From the NCBI GenBank assembly GCA_964473555.1, contig CAYYPL010000002.1:434001-498000 (forward strand): a stretch of DNA of 64,000 nt. Direction: 5' to 3'. A program made the position numbers and the translations under genes. The stretch's first letter is position 1. Each line of letters begins with the position of its first letter. Below the pieces are notes generated by a model, which did not search any database, had not been told where the DNA came from, and saw nothing but the letters and a program-made list of their open reading frames with translations. The stretch comes from UBA11400 sp964473555. Lineage in GTDB: Bacteria > Bacteroidota > Rhodothermia > Balneolales > HLUCCA01. This document shows, in pieces, positions 35,858-45,550 of the stretch.

Positions 35858-36520
35858 ATGTTTTTAGACGATAAACGCGTTCGAATCAAATTATGTGGCA
35901 TCACCCGACTCGAAGACGCAAGATTTGCCTCTGGTGCTCTGGTTGATTATCTGGGATTCATTTTTTGGCCTGAGTCCAGCAGGTATATTTCACCTGCTGA
36001 AGCGGGTGCGATTGTAAGCTGGCTAGAGGGGCCAGAGTGTGTGGGAGTTTTCGTTGATCAGCCCATCGACGATGTGAATGATTTTGGCCACATTTCTGGC
36101 ATTAAATACGTTCAACTGCATGGAGAAGAGACACCCGATTACTGCAAGTTGATGGAGCACAAAATTATAAAGTCATTTCGAGTGTCCTCTGAAATGACTG
36201 CCGACCACCTTAGATATCTGATGGATCCCTATACAAACGTTGTGGATCACTTTCTGTTCGATACATACAGGAAAGGAGTTCCGGGTGGGACTGGCGAAAC
36301 CTTCGATTGGGATATACTTGGACACATAGCCGAAGAATTTCCGATTTTTTTATCAGGTGGACTCCACGCTGGCAATGTAACTGAAGCACTCAAACAGGTT
36401 CATCCCTGGGCAGTTGATGCATCCAGTAAACTTGAAACGGAGCCCGGGATCAAAGATTTTCAGTTGATGGATGAGTTTATCGAAGCAGTCAGACACTATA
36501 ATGAAACATTTGAACTATGA
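35858..36520 (+). CDS. trpF: Phosphoribosylanthranilate isomerase
   Basis: Third step of the committed pathway, a single-domain TIM barrel of 220 residues. Motifs: IKLCGITRLEDARFA with the catalytic Cys, DYLGFIFWPESSRYI, GVFVDQP, VQLHGEE, FLFDTY with the catalytic Asp, PGGTGETFDWDI and FLSGGLHAGNV. The sequence ends with VDASSKLETEPGIKD. Overlaps the trpB start by 4 bases. Confidence 0.96.
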   Translation: MFLDDKRVRIKLCGITRLEDARFASGALVDYLGFIFWPESSRYISPAEAGAIVSWLEGPECVGVFVDQPIDDVNDFGHISGIKYVQLHGEETPDYCKLMEHKIIKSFRVSSEMTADHLRYLMDPYTNVVDHFLFDTYRKGVPGGTGETFDWDILGHIAEEFPIFLSGGLHAGNVTEALKQVHPWAVDASSKLETEPGIKDFQLMDEFIEAVRHYNETFEL

Positions 36521-37710
36521 GTACCACGACCTATAACTTTCCAACACAGAACGGTTATTTCGGCAAGTTTGGCGGGAAATTTGTCCCTGAAATTCTGATT
36601 CCAGCCTTAGAAGAACTAGAAGAGGCCTACTCACTGGCTAAAAACGATCCAGAATTCCATCGGGAGTATTTTGAACTCTTGAATGAATACGTGGGCAGGC
36701 CAACTCCATTGACTTATGCTGAACGCCTCACCGAGTATTATGGCAAAGGGAAAATTTATCTGAAACGTGAGGATTTATGCCATACTGGCGCACATAAAAT
36801 CAACAACACCATTGGACAGGTACTTCTGGCAAGGCGAATGGGTAAAACCAGGATCATTGCAGAGACTGGAGCCGGGCAACATGGGGTTGCAACCGCTACG
36901 GTTTGCGCCCGATTTGGGGTAGAATGTGTTGTATATATGGGTGCTGAGGATATGGAGCGTCAAAAGTTAAATGTTGACCGCATGAGACTACTTGGTGCTG
37001 AAGTCAGAGGGGTTCATAGTGGTTCGAAAACATTAAAAGATGCCACTAACGAGGCCATTCGGGATTGGGTAACCAATGTTTCTGACACGTTTTATATCAT
37101 TGGTTCGGTGGTAGGTCCTCACCCGTATCCCATGATGGTGCGCGATTTTCATCGGATTATCGGAGATGAAACGAGGTCTCGACTGATGGAGCTTGAAGGT
37201 CGTCTTCCGGATTATGTCATTGCCTGTGTGGGTGGGGGATCCAATGCAATGGGTATTTTTTATCCATTCATTAACGACCTAACGGTTAAACTGATTGGAA
37301 CTGAGGCTGCCGGGCTGGGGGCTGAAACGGATCAAACCGCAGCTACTTTCAGCAAAGGGAAACCGGGAGTCTTACATGGTTCGTTGAGTTATCTGCTTCA
37401 AACACCTCAAGGACAGATTGCATTAGCGCATTCGGTAAGCGCGGGACTCGATTATCCGGGTGTGGGTCCAGAACATGCTCACCTTTTTGACACCGGTAGA
37501 GTGAAGTATGTGCCAGTTACCGATGCTCAGGCGCTTGAAGCAGTCAAGCTAGCCTCTCGCATGGAAGGTATCATTCCGGCACTTGAAACAGCTCATGCGA
37601 TCGCGTTTCTGGATGTTCTGATGCCATCAACGAGTGAAAACGATCTGGTGGTCATTAACTGCTCCGGACGAGGAGACAAAGATATGGGTACTATTTCAAC
37701 CTTTTTATAA
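36517..37710 (+). CDS. trpB: Tryptophan synthase beta chain
   Basis: PLP enzyme joining indole and serine. The 397-residue protein has FGGKFVPEILIPALEELEEAY, the PLP lysine in HTGAHKINN, AETGAGQHGVATA, the phosphate loop CVGGGSNAMG, and GLDYPGVGPEHAHL. This is the ordinary TrpB1 type that pairs with TrpA, encoded next. Confidence 0.98.
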   Translation: MSTTTYNFPTQNGYFGKFGGKFVPEILIPALEELEEAYSLAKNDPEFHREYFELLNEYVGRPTPLTYAERLTEYYGKGKIYLKREDLCHTGAHKINNTIGQVLLARRMGKTRIIAETGAGQHGVATATVCARFGVECVVYMGAEDMERQKLNVDRMRLLGAEVRGVHSGSKTLKDATNEAIRDWVTNVSDTFYIIGSVVGPHPYPMMVRDFHRIIGDETRSRLMELEGRLPDYVIACVGGGSNAMGIFYPFINDLTVKLIGTEAAGLGAETDQTAATFSKGKPGVLHGSLSYLLQTPQGQIALAHSVSAGLDYPGVGPEHAHLFDTGRVKYVPVTDAQALEAVKLASRMEGIIPALETAHAIAFLDVLMPSTSENDLVVINCSGRGDKDMGTISTFL

Positions 37711-37722
37711 GCCACTTACACC

Positions 37723-38526
37723 ATGCCAACCGAAAGAATCAAACGTGTTTTTGACCGAAAAAAAGACGAAAAAATCATGAGTCTTTTCATCACGGCCGGA
37801 TATCCAGATTTGGAAAGCACCCCATCTTTGGTATTAGAGCTTGAACGTTCAGGCGCAGATATTATCGAACTCGGTATGCCATTCAGCGATCCACTTGCAG
37901 ACGGATCCACCATTCAGCGATCCAGTGAAATCGCCATAGAAAACGGAACCGACCTGGATAAGATTTTTTCCATGGTGCGTGAAGTCAGAAAAACATCTGA
38001 AATCCCAATCATACTTATGGGATACATCAATCCTGTGTTACATTACGGGATTGATGCATTCTTTGAACAGGCTGCTGCGGCCGGGGTAGACGGATTCATC
38101 TTACCTGACGTACCCGTTGAGGAATCCGTACTCATCAAGGATGCCTGCACATCTCGGGATATGGCACTCATTTATCTTGTAGCACCAAACACTACGGATG
38201 CACGAATGCAACGTATTGATGCAGAATCGCAGGGATTCGTGTATTGTGTTTCGGTTACGGGTGTTACAGGAGCCAGAGAGGGATCTACCGTAACGGATTC
38301 TGTTGACCGTTTTATAGATCGAGTCAGGACACATGTGACCCGCAATCCGGTTCTGGTTGGATTTGGAATCAAGTCTCACTCAGATGCCAGGAAGGTATCT
38401 GAGAAAGTCGATGGATTTGTAGTCGGAAGTGCTTTGATCAATTTCATTGAAGCGAACTATCCAAACTCTGATTGGATGGATCGGACCGGGACGTTTGTCA
38501 AGGAGATCAAAACGGGTTCGAGCTAA
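37723..38526 (+). CDS. trpA: Tryptophan synthase alpha chain
   Basis: Cleaves indole-3-glycerol phosphate to indole, which is channelled to TrpB. The 267-residue barrel has FITAGYPDLEST, DIIELGMPFSDPLADGSTIQ (catalytic Glu and Asp), MGYINPVLHYG, GFILPDVPVEE, YCVSVTGVTGAR and LVGFGIKS. It is the last trp gene. A 6-bp hairpin at 38552-38570 follows but lacks a T-run. Confidence 0.97.
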   Translation: MPTERIKRVFDRKKDEKIMSLFITAGYPDLESTPSLVLELERSGADIIELGMPFSDPLADGSTIQRSSEIAIENGTDLDKIFSMVREVRKTSEIPIILMGYINPVLHYGIDAFFEQAAAAGVDGFILPDVPVEESVLIKDACTSRDMALIYLVAPNTTDARMQRIDAESQGFVYCVSVTGVTGAREGSTVTDSVDRFIDRVRTHVTRNPVLVGFGIKSHSDARKVSEKVDGFVVGSALINFIEANYPNSDWMDRTGTFVKEIKTGSS

Positions 38527-38641
38527 TCTAGTTTACATGCAGGGATTCATTTGATGCTGAACTCGCATCATAATGTCATTCAATTTGATCGGCCATATTC
38601 GTATACTAGGCTCAAAGAATACGATTAAATCAATTATTTTC

Positions 38642-39751
38642 ATGAGATTTTTCCCCATTTTATCCATTTTACTGGTGGCACTACTCGCCTCTGCGTGCGG
38701 AGGAGACTACAGACAACGGGCGTCTGGCCAGCCATCTGAAGTTGTTGTTGCGATGGATTCATCTCGTATCGAAGGACCCATTGGCTTGGCTTTGACAGAT
38801 ACCTACGGTGCGTATATCCGAACCATGCCAAGGCGTGAACCGATGTACGATATCAAATTCCGTGATTTCAAGACGCAAGCGGAACTCCAATCGATTCAAA
38901 AGAGCAGAAACCTGATTTTCGCCGGTACGCTCGACGAAGATTCCAACACCGGGATGTTTTTGCGTTCCATACTTAGTCAGGATGTGCAGAATCGAGTTCG
39001 AAGTGGAGAATTGCGTGAAATAACGCTTCGTGATAGATGGTATCGTGACCAATGGATAGTCATCTACACTGGAACGGATGAACAGGAAATCGCCGAACGA
39101 ATTCGTAACGGATCCAGGGGGCAATTAAAATCCTTGTACGATATCGAGCTGGAACGATGGACCGAAGAAGTGTATCGCAGGGGAGAGCAACCGCTTTTGG
39201 CTGATACCCTCATGATGGAACATGGATTCAAGATCCGTGTGCAGCATGATTATGAACGGGGAATCGATACCACCGATTTTGTCTCACTCCGACGTTATTT
39301 GCCAGATAACGACCGTTGGATATGGTTTCATTGGATAGACGGGGTTGAAAATTTTGATACGGTGACCCAGGAATGGATTCATGCACGGCGCGATAGTCTG
39401 CTCGAAATCTATATCCGTGGTACGCGTGAAGATGCTTTCACACGTACAGATCGTCGAAGAAGCCTGGAGACATCGTATATGTTGTTGAATGGAAGACCGA
39501 CCTATGAGTCCAAAGGGATGTGGGTCATGAATGATTACTCAATGGGTGGACCGTTCATCAACTACACAATGTATGATGCCAGACAAAAACGGATTTATCT
39601 CATGGAATTTGGACAGTTTTCTCCACGATATCGTCAACGTCGGTTCCTGTATCAGTTCGAAGCCATAGCACGAACCTTCGAAACGGATCCTAATTTTCAG
39701 ATGGGTGCCTGGAAAACTGAGCAAACAGTAAATCAGGCTCCCGAAAAATGA
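38642..39751 (+). CDS. DUF4837 family lipoprotein
   Basis: A 369-residue protein from the ATG at 38642, chosen because it begins a clean signal sequence with lipobox LASAC (C19). The frame is open 23 codons further upstream. The mature part matches the DUF4837 pattern of Bacteroidetes relatives: an EVVVAMDSSR opening, two alpha/beta repeats, a central RWIWFHWIDGV segment, and a C-terminal RRFLYQFEAIARTFET. Function unknown; probably periplasmic or membrane-anchored. It overlaps bioF by 4 bases, so it is translated ahead of the biotin genes, though no link to biotin is known. Confidence 0.8.
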   Translation: MRFFPILSILLVALLASACGGDYRQRASGQPSEVVVAMDSSRIEGPIGLALTDTYGAYIRTMPRREPMYDIKFRDFKTQAELQSIQKSRNLIFAGTLDEDSNTGMFLRSILSQDVQNRVRSGELREITLRDRWYRDQWIVIYTGTDEQEIAERIRNGSRGQLKSLYDIELERWTEEVYRRGEQPLLADTLMMEHGFKIRVQHDYERGIDTTDFVSLRRYLPDNDRWIWFHWIDGVENFDTVTQEWIHARRDSLLEIYIRGTREDAFTRTDRRRSLETSYMLLNGRPTYESKGMWVMNDYSMGGPFINYTMYDARQKRIYLMEFGQFSPRYRQRRFLYQFEAIARTFETDPNFQMGAWKTEQTVNQAPEK

Positions 39752-40920
39752 CCTCCTCTATGCATCGTCTCCAGTTCATCAGAGATTCACTGGAATCGAG
39801 AAAGAAGCTTGGAAGGTTTCGTGAGCTGGTCAGTGTTCAAGGTACATCAGAGTCCATGATTAAAGTGGAAGGCAGATCCTACCTTAATTTGAGCTCAAAC
39901 GATTATCTGGGTCTGGGAGGTCACCCTGAAGTCGTCAATCATGTGAAGTATTTCACTGAAAAATATGGTTCTGGAAGTGGAGCTTCAAGGTTAATTACAG
40001 GATCTGGTGAGTATCACAGGCAGCTTGAAACTGCACTTGCTGATTGGCTGGGAACGGAGTCGGCCTTGGTATTTAACTCCGGGTATCAATTGAACAGCTC
40101 AATCCTACCCACACTTGCAGACCGGAGCACTGTAATCTACTCGGACAGGTTCAATCACCATTCATTGATTCAGGGAATCGTGGCCAGTCGTGCCAAAATG
40201 AGACGGTATAATCACCTTGATTACACACAACTTGCGTCATTGCTTCACCAGGACAGTGCTCTTGCCCGTAAGATCATTGTAACCGAGAGTTTATTTAGTA
40301 TGGATGGTGATATGGCCGATCTGGATGCTCTTTCTGAACTTGCAGACAAGTACAATGCGATCCTTGTTGTGGATGAAGCTCATGCAATAGGTGTTGTGGG
40401 TCCCGGGGGAAGAGGAATCGGATATACGCATGAACGTATCGACATCAGAATAGGAACATTTGGTAAAGCCTTTGGATCCTTTGGTGCTTATGTAGCCGGA
40501 TCCAGTGAATTGGTCAGTTATTTGATCAACCAGTGTGGTGGATTTGTTTACACGACCGCATTGCCCCCATCAGTGGTAGGAGCCACATATGCTGGGTTAG
40601 GCCTGATTAAAGGAATGCAAACGGAAAGAGATTATTTAGCTGAATTGAGCAACTGGTTCAGAGGAGAACTCAATCAAAAAGGATTCAGTACGTTCGGATC
40701 TACTTCGCATATTGTACCCGTATTTATAGGAAATGAGTTTTTAGCTCTAAAACTTTCTGAAACACTTAAAGAGCAGGGTTACTGGGTGAACGCGATCCGC
40801 CCACCCACAGTCGAAGTTGGCACCAGTAGGCTCAGATTCAGCCTGAATGCACAGCTCAGTAAGGCTCATTTGTCTGAATCTGTCGAAATCATGCAAAAAA
40901 CTGTATCTTCCTGGACATGA
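39748..40920 (+). CDS. bioF: 8-amino-7-oxononanoate synthase
   Basis: Condenses pimeloyl-ACP with alanine to make KAPA. The 390-residue PLP enzyme of the alpha-oxoamine synthase family has LNLSSNDYLGLGGHPE, GSGASRLITGSGEYHRQLE, VVDEAHAIGVVGPGGRG, GTFGKAFGSFGAYVAG with the PLP lysine, and a closing TSRLRFSLNAQLSKAHL. The biotin context favours BioF over the related Kbl and ALA synthase enzymes. Overlaps the DUF4837 gene and the next gene by 4 bases each. Confidence 0.93.
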   Translation: MTSSMHRLQFIRDSLESRKKLGRFRELVSVQGTSESMIKVEGRSYLNLSSNDYLGLGGHPEVVNHVKYFTEKYGSGSGASRLITGSGEYHRQLETALADWLGTESALVFNSGYQLNSSILPTLADRSTVIYSDRFNHHSLIQGIVASRAKMRRYNHLDYTQLASLLHQDSALARKIIVTESLFSMDGDMADLDALSELADKYNAILVVDEAHAIGVVGPGGRGIGYTHERIDIRIGTFGKAFGSFGAYVAGSSELVSYLINQCGGFVYTTALPPSVVGATYAGLGLIKGMQTERDYLAELSNWFRGELNQKGFSTFGSTSHIVPVFIGNEFLALKLSETLKEQGYWVNAIRPPTVEVGTSRLRFSLNAQLSKAHLSESVEIMQKTVSSWT

Positions 40921-41642
40921 TTCGACGAAAAGCATCTATTCGTACAGCCGATTTTTACTTTTACCATGGGTGGGCTCTACCTCCAGGGGTTTGGAACAGT
41001 GTGATCAACCAAGTCAAACGCTCACTTCCCGAAACCACGGGTATTAACCCAGATTTCCACATCAACAACCGTGGGTACTTCAGTGATCCTTCAGCCATAG
41101 TACGAATGAGGCAAGGTGACCTTCAAATCGTTGTTGCCCATTCACTTGGATTGCATTTTGTTCCAGTCAGTTTGCTCCATAAAGCTGATGTATTGATCAG
41201 CATATCCGGATTCCTTGATTTCCATGCTATCCACCCTCAGCTCTCTAAGAAGGTGATTCAAAGAATGATCAATCAGTTCGATAAGCACCCTTCAGAGGTA
41301 TTAGGCGAGTTTTATGCCAATGTGTTTTATCCACAACCGCTTCCGCCAAATTTTCAGTTTGAAGATGTTTCCAATATCAGAGTCGCCCGATTACTCGAAG
41401 ATTTGATGTTCTTGAACACGAACCAGTTATCAGACCGAATCTTTTCGGATTCGTGTCAGATTTATCTGTTTCATGGTAATCAGGATCACATTGTACCTGC
41501 AGCACATACGCAGAAGTGGATGATGGGGATGAACCAAACATTGGGTCGGATTATTGTTGATGGGGGCCACGCGCTCCCGGTTACCCACTGCGATGAAATT
41601 GTCCAGGGAATAAATAAAGCGATTCAACGAATTTTTGATTGA
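40917..41642 (+). CDS. BioH-like pimeloyl-ACP methyl ester esterase (alpha/beta hydrolase)
   Basis: A 241-residue alpha/beta hydrolase between bioF and bioC. The likely triad is S76 in AHSLG, D190 in HGNQDHIVP and H218 in GGHALP; HGW at 17-19 gives the oxyanion hole. Position alone predicts that it removes the methyl ester BioC adds, freeing pimeloyl-ACP for BioF, the role of BioH in E. coli. Sequence similarity to BioH is limited to the fold motifs I can see; BioG and other non-orthologous replacements do the same job elsewhere. Overlaps bioF by 4 bases. Confidence 0.72.
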   Translation: MIRRKASIRTADFYFYHGWALPPGVWNSVINQVKRSLPETTGINPDFHINNRGYFSDPSAIVRMRQGDLQIVVAHSLGLHFVPVSLLHKADVLISISGFLDFHAIHPQLSKKVIQRMINQFDKHPSEVLGEFYANVFYPQPLPPNFQFEDVSNIRVARLLEDLMFLNTNQLSDRIFSDSCQIYLFHGNQDHIVPAAHTQKWMMGMNQTLGRIIVDGGHALPVTHCDEIVQGINKAIQRIFD

Positions 41643-41644
41643 CG

Positions 41645-42463
41645 ATGATTCGAACAGAAATACAGAATAAAGAGCTATTCAGATCGGTAGTGGCGGGATC
41701 ATTTGGTCAGCACGCACGCTCATACAATGAGCATGCAAGGGTTCAACGAACTGCTGCCGAATTCCTGGTCACTATGGTTGATGAGTATCTTAGGGATTTG
41801 TCTGGTCCCTACCTTGAAATTGGCACTGGAACAGGATTCTTGACCCAGCAGTTGCTACAAAAGTTACCCTCAGGTACTTATTATGCCACAGATCTCTCCG
41901 AAGAAATGTTGTTTGTTTGTCGAGAAAACTTGACGATACCTCGGGGGTTGGATGTAAGGTACGATATACGTGATGCCGAGGAATCTCTGGATTCGCAACA
42001 ATATGGACTCATCGCCACATCTATGACTGCACAGTGGTTCGAGGATACACCAGGAACACTTAGGCGATATGCAGAATCACTTAAACCGGGTGGGCTTTTA
42101 ATATACTCCTATCTGGATGAGTCATGTTTTCCCGAATGGAAGGCATTATGTGCTGAATCTGGTGTCCCTTTTACGGGGAATCCATTACCCACAAGTGCAC
42201 CTTTGAGAATGGATAACAAACGGTTTTGCTGGGAAGGAACTACCCATGAAGAATTTTCAGAAATGTATGCTTCTCCAGCTGACTTTTTCCGCAACTTAAA
42301 ACGAATCGGTGCAGGAACACAGAAACAGGGTAATAAAAATTCAGCCGGAGCGGTGCTTAATCTGAATGAGCATTGGCTCAAAAAAGGTGCAGATGCATTC
42401 AAAATTACGTATGGGATTACCTTTGGAGTGATCCGGAGAAAGGATATCATAGTTTATGAGTAA
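41645..42463 (+). CDS. bioC: Malonyl-ACP O-methyltransferase
   Basis: Methylates malonyl-ACP so the fatty-acid enzymes can build pimelate. The 272-residue protein has the opening VVAGSFGQHARSYNEHARVQ shared by BioC proteins, SAM motif I LEIGTGTGFLTQQLL, YYATDLSEEML, and SMTAQWFED. The ATG at 41645 is used rather than a TTG two codons upstream that overlaps the previous stop. Its end overlaps bioD by 8 bases. Confidence 0.92.
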   Translation: MIRTEIQNKELFRSVVAGSFGQHARSYNEHARVQRTAAEFLVTMVDEYLRDLSGPYLEIGTGTGFLTQQLLQKLPSGTYYATDLSEEMLFVCRENLTIPRGLDVRYDIRDAEESLDSQQYGLIATSMTAQWFEDTPGTLRRYAESLKPGGLLIYSYLDESCFPEWKALCAESGVPFTGNPLPTSAPLRMDNKRFCWEGTTHEEFSEMYASPADFFRNLKRIGAGTQKQGNKNSAGAVLNLNEHWLKKGADAFKITYGITFGVIRRKDIIVYE

Positions 42464-43109
42464 TCAGGACTATGAGTTGTTTTGGGTTACCGGTACCGAC
42501 ACCGATGTTGGGAAATCAGTTGTATCAGCAATGCTTGTCACTGCATTGGGGGCCTCGTACTGGAAGCCTGTACAAAGTGGTACACATACGGTAACAGATA
42601 AGGACTACGTCAAAGGCATTTCGGGATTTAGCGATGACCATTTCATTGGTGAAGTATACAAAACTACTCAGCCGTTATCACCGCATTTAAGCGCCACACT
42701 GGATGGAGTCACCATTGAGTTGAACGCCTTTCGCAGACCACATACCTCGATGATCAAAAATAACAGACTCATTATCGAAGGCGCCGGAGGTGTACTGGTA
42801 CCATTGAATTCTGACAAGTATGTAATCGACCTAATCAAACAGATTACTGCCCCCGTGATCATTGTATGCCGCTCTACCTTGGGCACGATCAACCACACGC
42901 TCACAACCCTGGAAGCCCTGCGATCGCGCGGAATTCCTATTAAAGGATTCATCATGAATGGGCCGAAAAACATTGAAAATGAACGTGCAGTCAGGGATTA
43001 TGGACAAGTTCAGCACCTGGGTAGTCTACCGCTTTTACAAAAAGTCGACCGAGATGGTCTTCTTAAGATTTGGCATGATGAGGGTTTCGACAGCCATTTT
43101 AATGTATGA
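42456..43109 (+). CDS. bioD: Dethiobiotin synthetase
   Basis: Closes the ureido ring with CO2 and ATP. The 217-residue protein has the P-loop WVTGTDTDVGKSVVSAML, YWKPVQSGTHT, and the metal-binding IIEGAGGVLVPLN segment, then CRSTLGTINHTLTTLEALRSRGI. The length matches the family. Overlaps bioA by 4 bases. Confidence 0.95.
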   Translation: MSNQDYELFWVTGTDTDVGKSVVSAMLVTALGASYWKPVQSGTHTVTDKDYVKGISGFSDDHFIGEVYKTTQPLSPHLSATLDGVTIELNAFRRPHTSMIKNNRLIIEGAGGVLVPLNSDKYVIDLIKQITAPVIIVCRSTLGTINHTLTTLEALRSRGIPIKGFIMNGPKNIENERAVRDYGQVQHLGSLPLLQKVDRDGLLKIWHDEGFDSHFNV

Positions 43110-44398
43110 ACGCACCTATTTGGAAACCATTTACGATTCATGGCTTAAGTCCGGATCCAATTAAAGTGGATTCGGGTTCAGGATTGTACCTTACCTTGTC
43201 TGATGGACGTAAAATTAAAGACCTTATCTCAAGTTGGTGGGTCAACGTTCATGGCCATGGTCATCCTGAAATCGCCAAGGCAATATATGACCAGGCTACA
43301 AAACTGGATCACGTAATTTTTGCCGACTACACACATGATCCGGCGGAAAAATTAGCCTCCAAACTTGTAGAAATCACTTCCGGACATTTCAGTAAAGTTT
43401 TTTTTTCCGATAACGGATCAACTGCCGTTGAGGTAGCTCTTAAAATGGCCAAACAGTATTGGCGAAATAAAGGTATTTTTTCCAGAAACAGGATTATAGC
43501 ATTTCAGGGAGCTTATCATGGCGACACCTTTGGTGCCATGTCGGCAGGAGAGCGTGGTGTATTTAGTGAAGCATTTAGTGAATGGATGTTCAACGTGGAT
43601 CATATCCCATATCCAGAAACCTGGCACGGTGATTACGATCTTAAAGATAAAGAGTCCCGTATTCTGTTAGAGTTTAACAACTTACTGGAATCATCACCCG
43701 ATTCGTTTGCTGCACTGATCATCGAACCATTGATTCAGGGTGCTGGTGGAATGAGAATGTGTCGTTCTGAATTTCTTAAAGAGCTTGTTCAAGCTGCCAA
43801 AAATCATGGTCTTTTGGTCATATTTGATGAGGTGATGACCGGTTTTGGTCGTACCGGAACCTTGTTTGCGTTTCAGAAGGCCCAGGTATTTCCAGACATG
43901 ATCTGTTTATCGAAAGGTTTGACGGGAGGATTTTTACCTATGTCGGTTACTTTAACTACCCAGGAAGTATTTGAACCCTTCAATGCTCCGGATGCGTTAA
44001 AAACGTTTTGGCATGGACACTCCTATACCGCTAATCCATTGGGTTGTGCAGCGGCTTTAGCATCAATCGAAGTGTTTGAATCAGGACAGAGTGATTTTGA
44101 ACGCCTGGGATCGTGGTATGCGGAGCCTATCCGAAAATTGTCAGGGCTTGATAACGTTGAAAAGGTCAGACAGTGTGGTACGGTGCTTGCATTCGACGTA
44201 AAAACAAGTCGGGAGTCTTCCAGTTATTTGAATTCGGTGGGACAGGAAATCAAAAGAATGACACTAAACAAAGGAATGCTCTTGAGGCCTTTGGGTAATG
44301 TTGTCTACGTTATGCCCCCGTATTGCATCACACGAGAAGAGCTCCTGGAGTCGTGTGAACTACTCATAGATATTCTCAAGGAGCTCCGAAATCGATAA
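43106..44398 (+). CDS. bioA: Adenosylmethionine-8-amino-7-oxononanoate aminotransferase
   Basis: Makes DAPA from KAPA with SAM as amino donor. The 430-residue class III aminotransferase has LISSWWVNVHGHGHPEIAKA, VFFSDNGSTAVEVALKMA, FQGAYHGDTFGAMS, the cofactor Asp in IFDEVMTGFGRTG, and the PLP lysine in CLSKGLTGGFLPM. The NVHGHGHP pattern and biotin context separate it from other class III enzymes. It converges on bioB with 9 bases between stops and no visible terminator. Confidence 0.95.
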   Translation: MNAPIWKPFTIHGLSPDPIKVDSGSGLYLTLSDGRKIKDLISSWWVNVHGHGHPEIAKAIYDQATKLDHVIFADYTHDPAEKLASKLVEITSGHFSKVFFSDNGSTAVEVALKMAKQYWRNKGIFSRNRIIAFQGAYHGDTFGAMSAGERGVFSEAFSEWMFNVDHIPYPETWHGDYDLKDKESRILLEFNNLLESSPDSFAALIIEPLIQGAGGMRMCRSEFLKELVQAAKNHGLLVIFDEVMTGFGRTGTLFAFQKAQVFPDMICLSKGLTGGFLPMSVTLTTQEVFEPFNAPDALKTFWHGHSYTANPLGCAAALASIEVFESGQSDFERLGSWYAEPIRKLSGLDNVEKVRQCGTVLAFDVKTSRESSSYLNSVGQEIKRMTLNKGMLLRPLGNVVYVMPPYCITREELLESCELLIDILKELRNR

Positions 44399-44407
44399 AA
44401 CAGTCCG

Positions 44408-45397
44408 TCAAACTTGGAGTACTTCTGATTCCATGCGAGTTTTGTGAGCTACACGAGGTTTGAGCCCCAGGAGCTTGAACATTTGATGATCTTCATCCCA
44501 TGTATTGTTTGGGGTAGTCAATAGCTTTTCTCCGGCGAAAATAGAGTTAGCCCCAGCCATAAAACATAGGGCTTGCTCGGTTACGGGCATTTCCACCCTT
44601 CCAGCAGACAACCTGACCATGGCATTGGGCATTAAAATACGAGCAGTAGCAATCATGCGGACCATCTCCCACACCGAAACTCTTTTTTGGTTCTGCAGTG
44701 GTGTTCCCTCAACGGCAATCAAGGCGTTAACAGGTACCGACTCTGGATGAATTTCAAGGGTTGCCAATGTGTGCAGCATATTCATACGATCTTCTTCGGT
44801 TTCTCCCAAGCCAATAATTCCACCTGAGCACACTGAAATGTTCGCTTTTTGAACATGGGAAATGGTATTCAGCCGGTCATCATACGTCCGAGTGGTTATG
44901 ATACGGCTGTAATAATTTTCACTGGTGTCCAGATTGTGATTGTAAGCGGTCAAACCTGCGTCTTTAAGCCTTGAAGCTTGCTCTGGAGTGAGCATACCTA
45001 AAGTGGCACATACTTCCATACCCATTTCGTTCACTCCTCGGACCATATCCAATACCTTGTCGAAATCTTTGTTATCGCGGACTTTTCTCCAGGCGGCTCC
45101 CATACAGAATCGAGTTGATCCGGATTCATGAGCTCTTTTAGCTGCATCAAGTACTTCTTCAACCGGCATCAGACCAGCCGGGTCAATGTCGGTATTATAT
45201 CGAGCAGATTGAGGGCAGTACGCACAATCCTCCGGACAACCTCCTGTTTTGATGGAAAGCAATGTGTTTACCTGAACTTCTCCAATTGCCTGATGTTCTT
45301 CGTGGACGCGTGACGCCCTATAGATAAGTTCCAGCAATGGGGAGTTGTAAATTTCAGAGACTTCTTCGGGAGTCCAGTCGTGACGGATAGCGGCCAT
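44408..45397 (-). CDS. bioB: Biotin synthase
   Basis: Radical SAM enzyme that inserts sulfur into dethiobiotin. The 329-residue protein has the SAM cluster motif GGCPEDCAYCPQSARYNT, FCMGAAWR, CATLGMLTPEQASRLKDAGLTAYNHNLDTS, CSGGIIGLGET and RLSAGR, where the Arg ligates the 2Fe-2S cluster. It is encoded on the opposite strand to the other bio genes, so it has its own promoter. A 9-bp tandem repeat lies 14 bases upstream of its ATG. Confidence 0.97.
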   Translation of the reverse strand: MAAIRHDWTPEEVSEIYNSPLLELIYRASRVHEEHQAIGEVQVNTLLSIKTGGCPEDCAYCPQSARYNTDIDPAGLMPVEEVLDAAKRAHESGSTRFCMGAAWRKVRDNKDFDKVLDMVRGVNEMGMEVCATLGMLTPEQASRLKDAGLTAYNHNLDTSENYYSRIITTRTYDDRLNTISHVQKANISVCSGGIIGLGETEEDRMNMLHTLATLEIHPESVPVNALIAVEGTPLQNQKRVSVWEMVRMIATARILMPNAMVRLSAGRVEMPVTEQALCFMAGANSIFAGEKLLTTPNNTWDEDHQMFKLLGLKPRVAHKTRMESEVLQV

Positions 45398-45410
45398 ACG
45401 AACAAATTAC

Positions 45411-45431
45411 TTGAATTGATTGAATTGATTG
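45411..45431. repeat. TTGAATTGA tandem repeat upstream of bioB
   Basis: Two exact copies plus a partial third of a 9-base unit, in the 5' leader of bioB (minus strand). Copy-number change here would alter leader length. Confidence 0.6.
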
Positions 45432-45550
45432 TCCAAAAACTAAATTAACACTAAACACGGAAAAACCGCGAAAAAAGTATGATTAACTGCAATGTATCTG
45501 ATAAGAAATCTAATTCAGTGTCAAATCATCGCATACTAATTAAAAAACGC

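Noticed and set aside
38552..38570. TGATGC/GCATCA hairpin after trpA
   Set aside because: There is no T-run and only 6 bp, so I do not call it a terminator.
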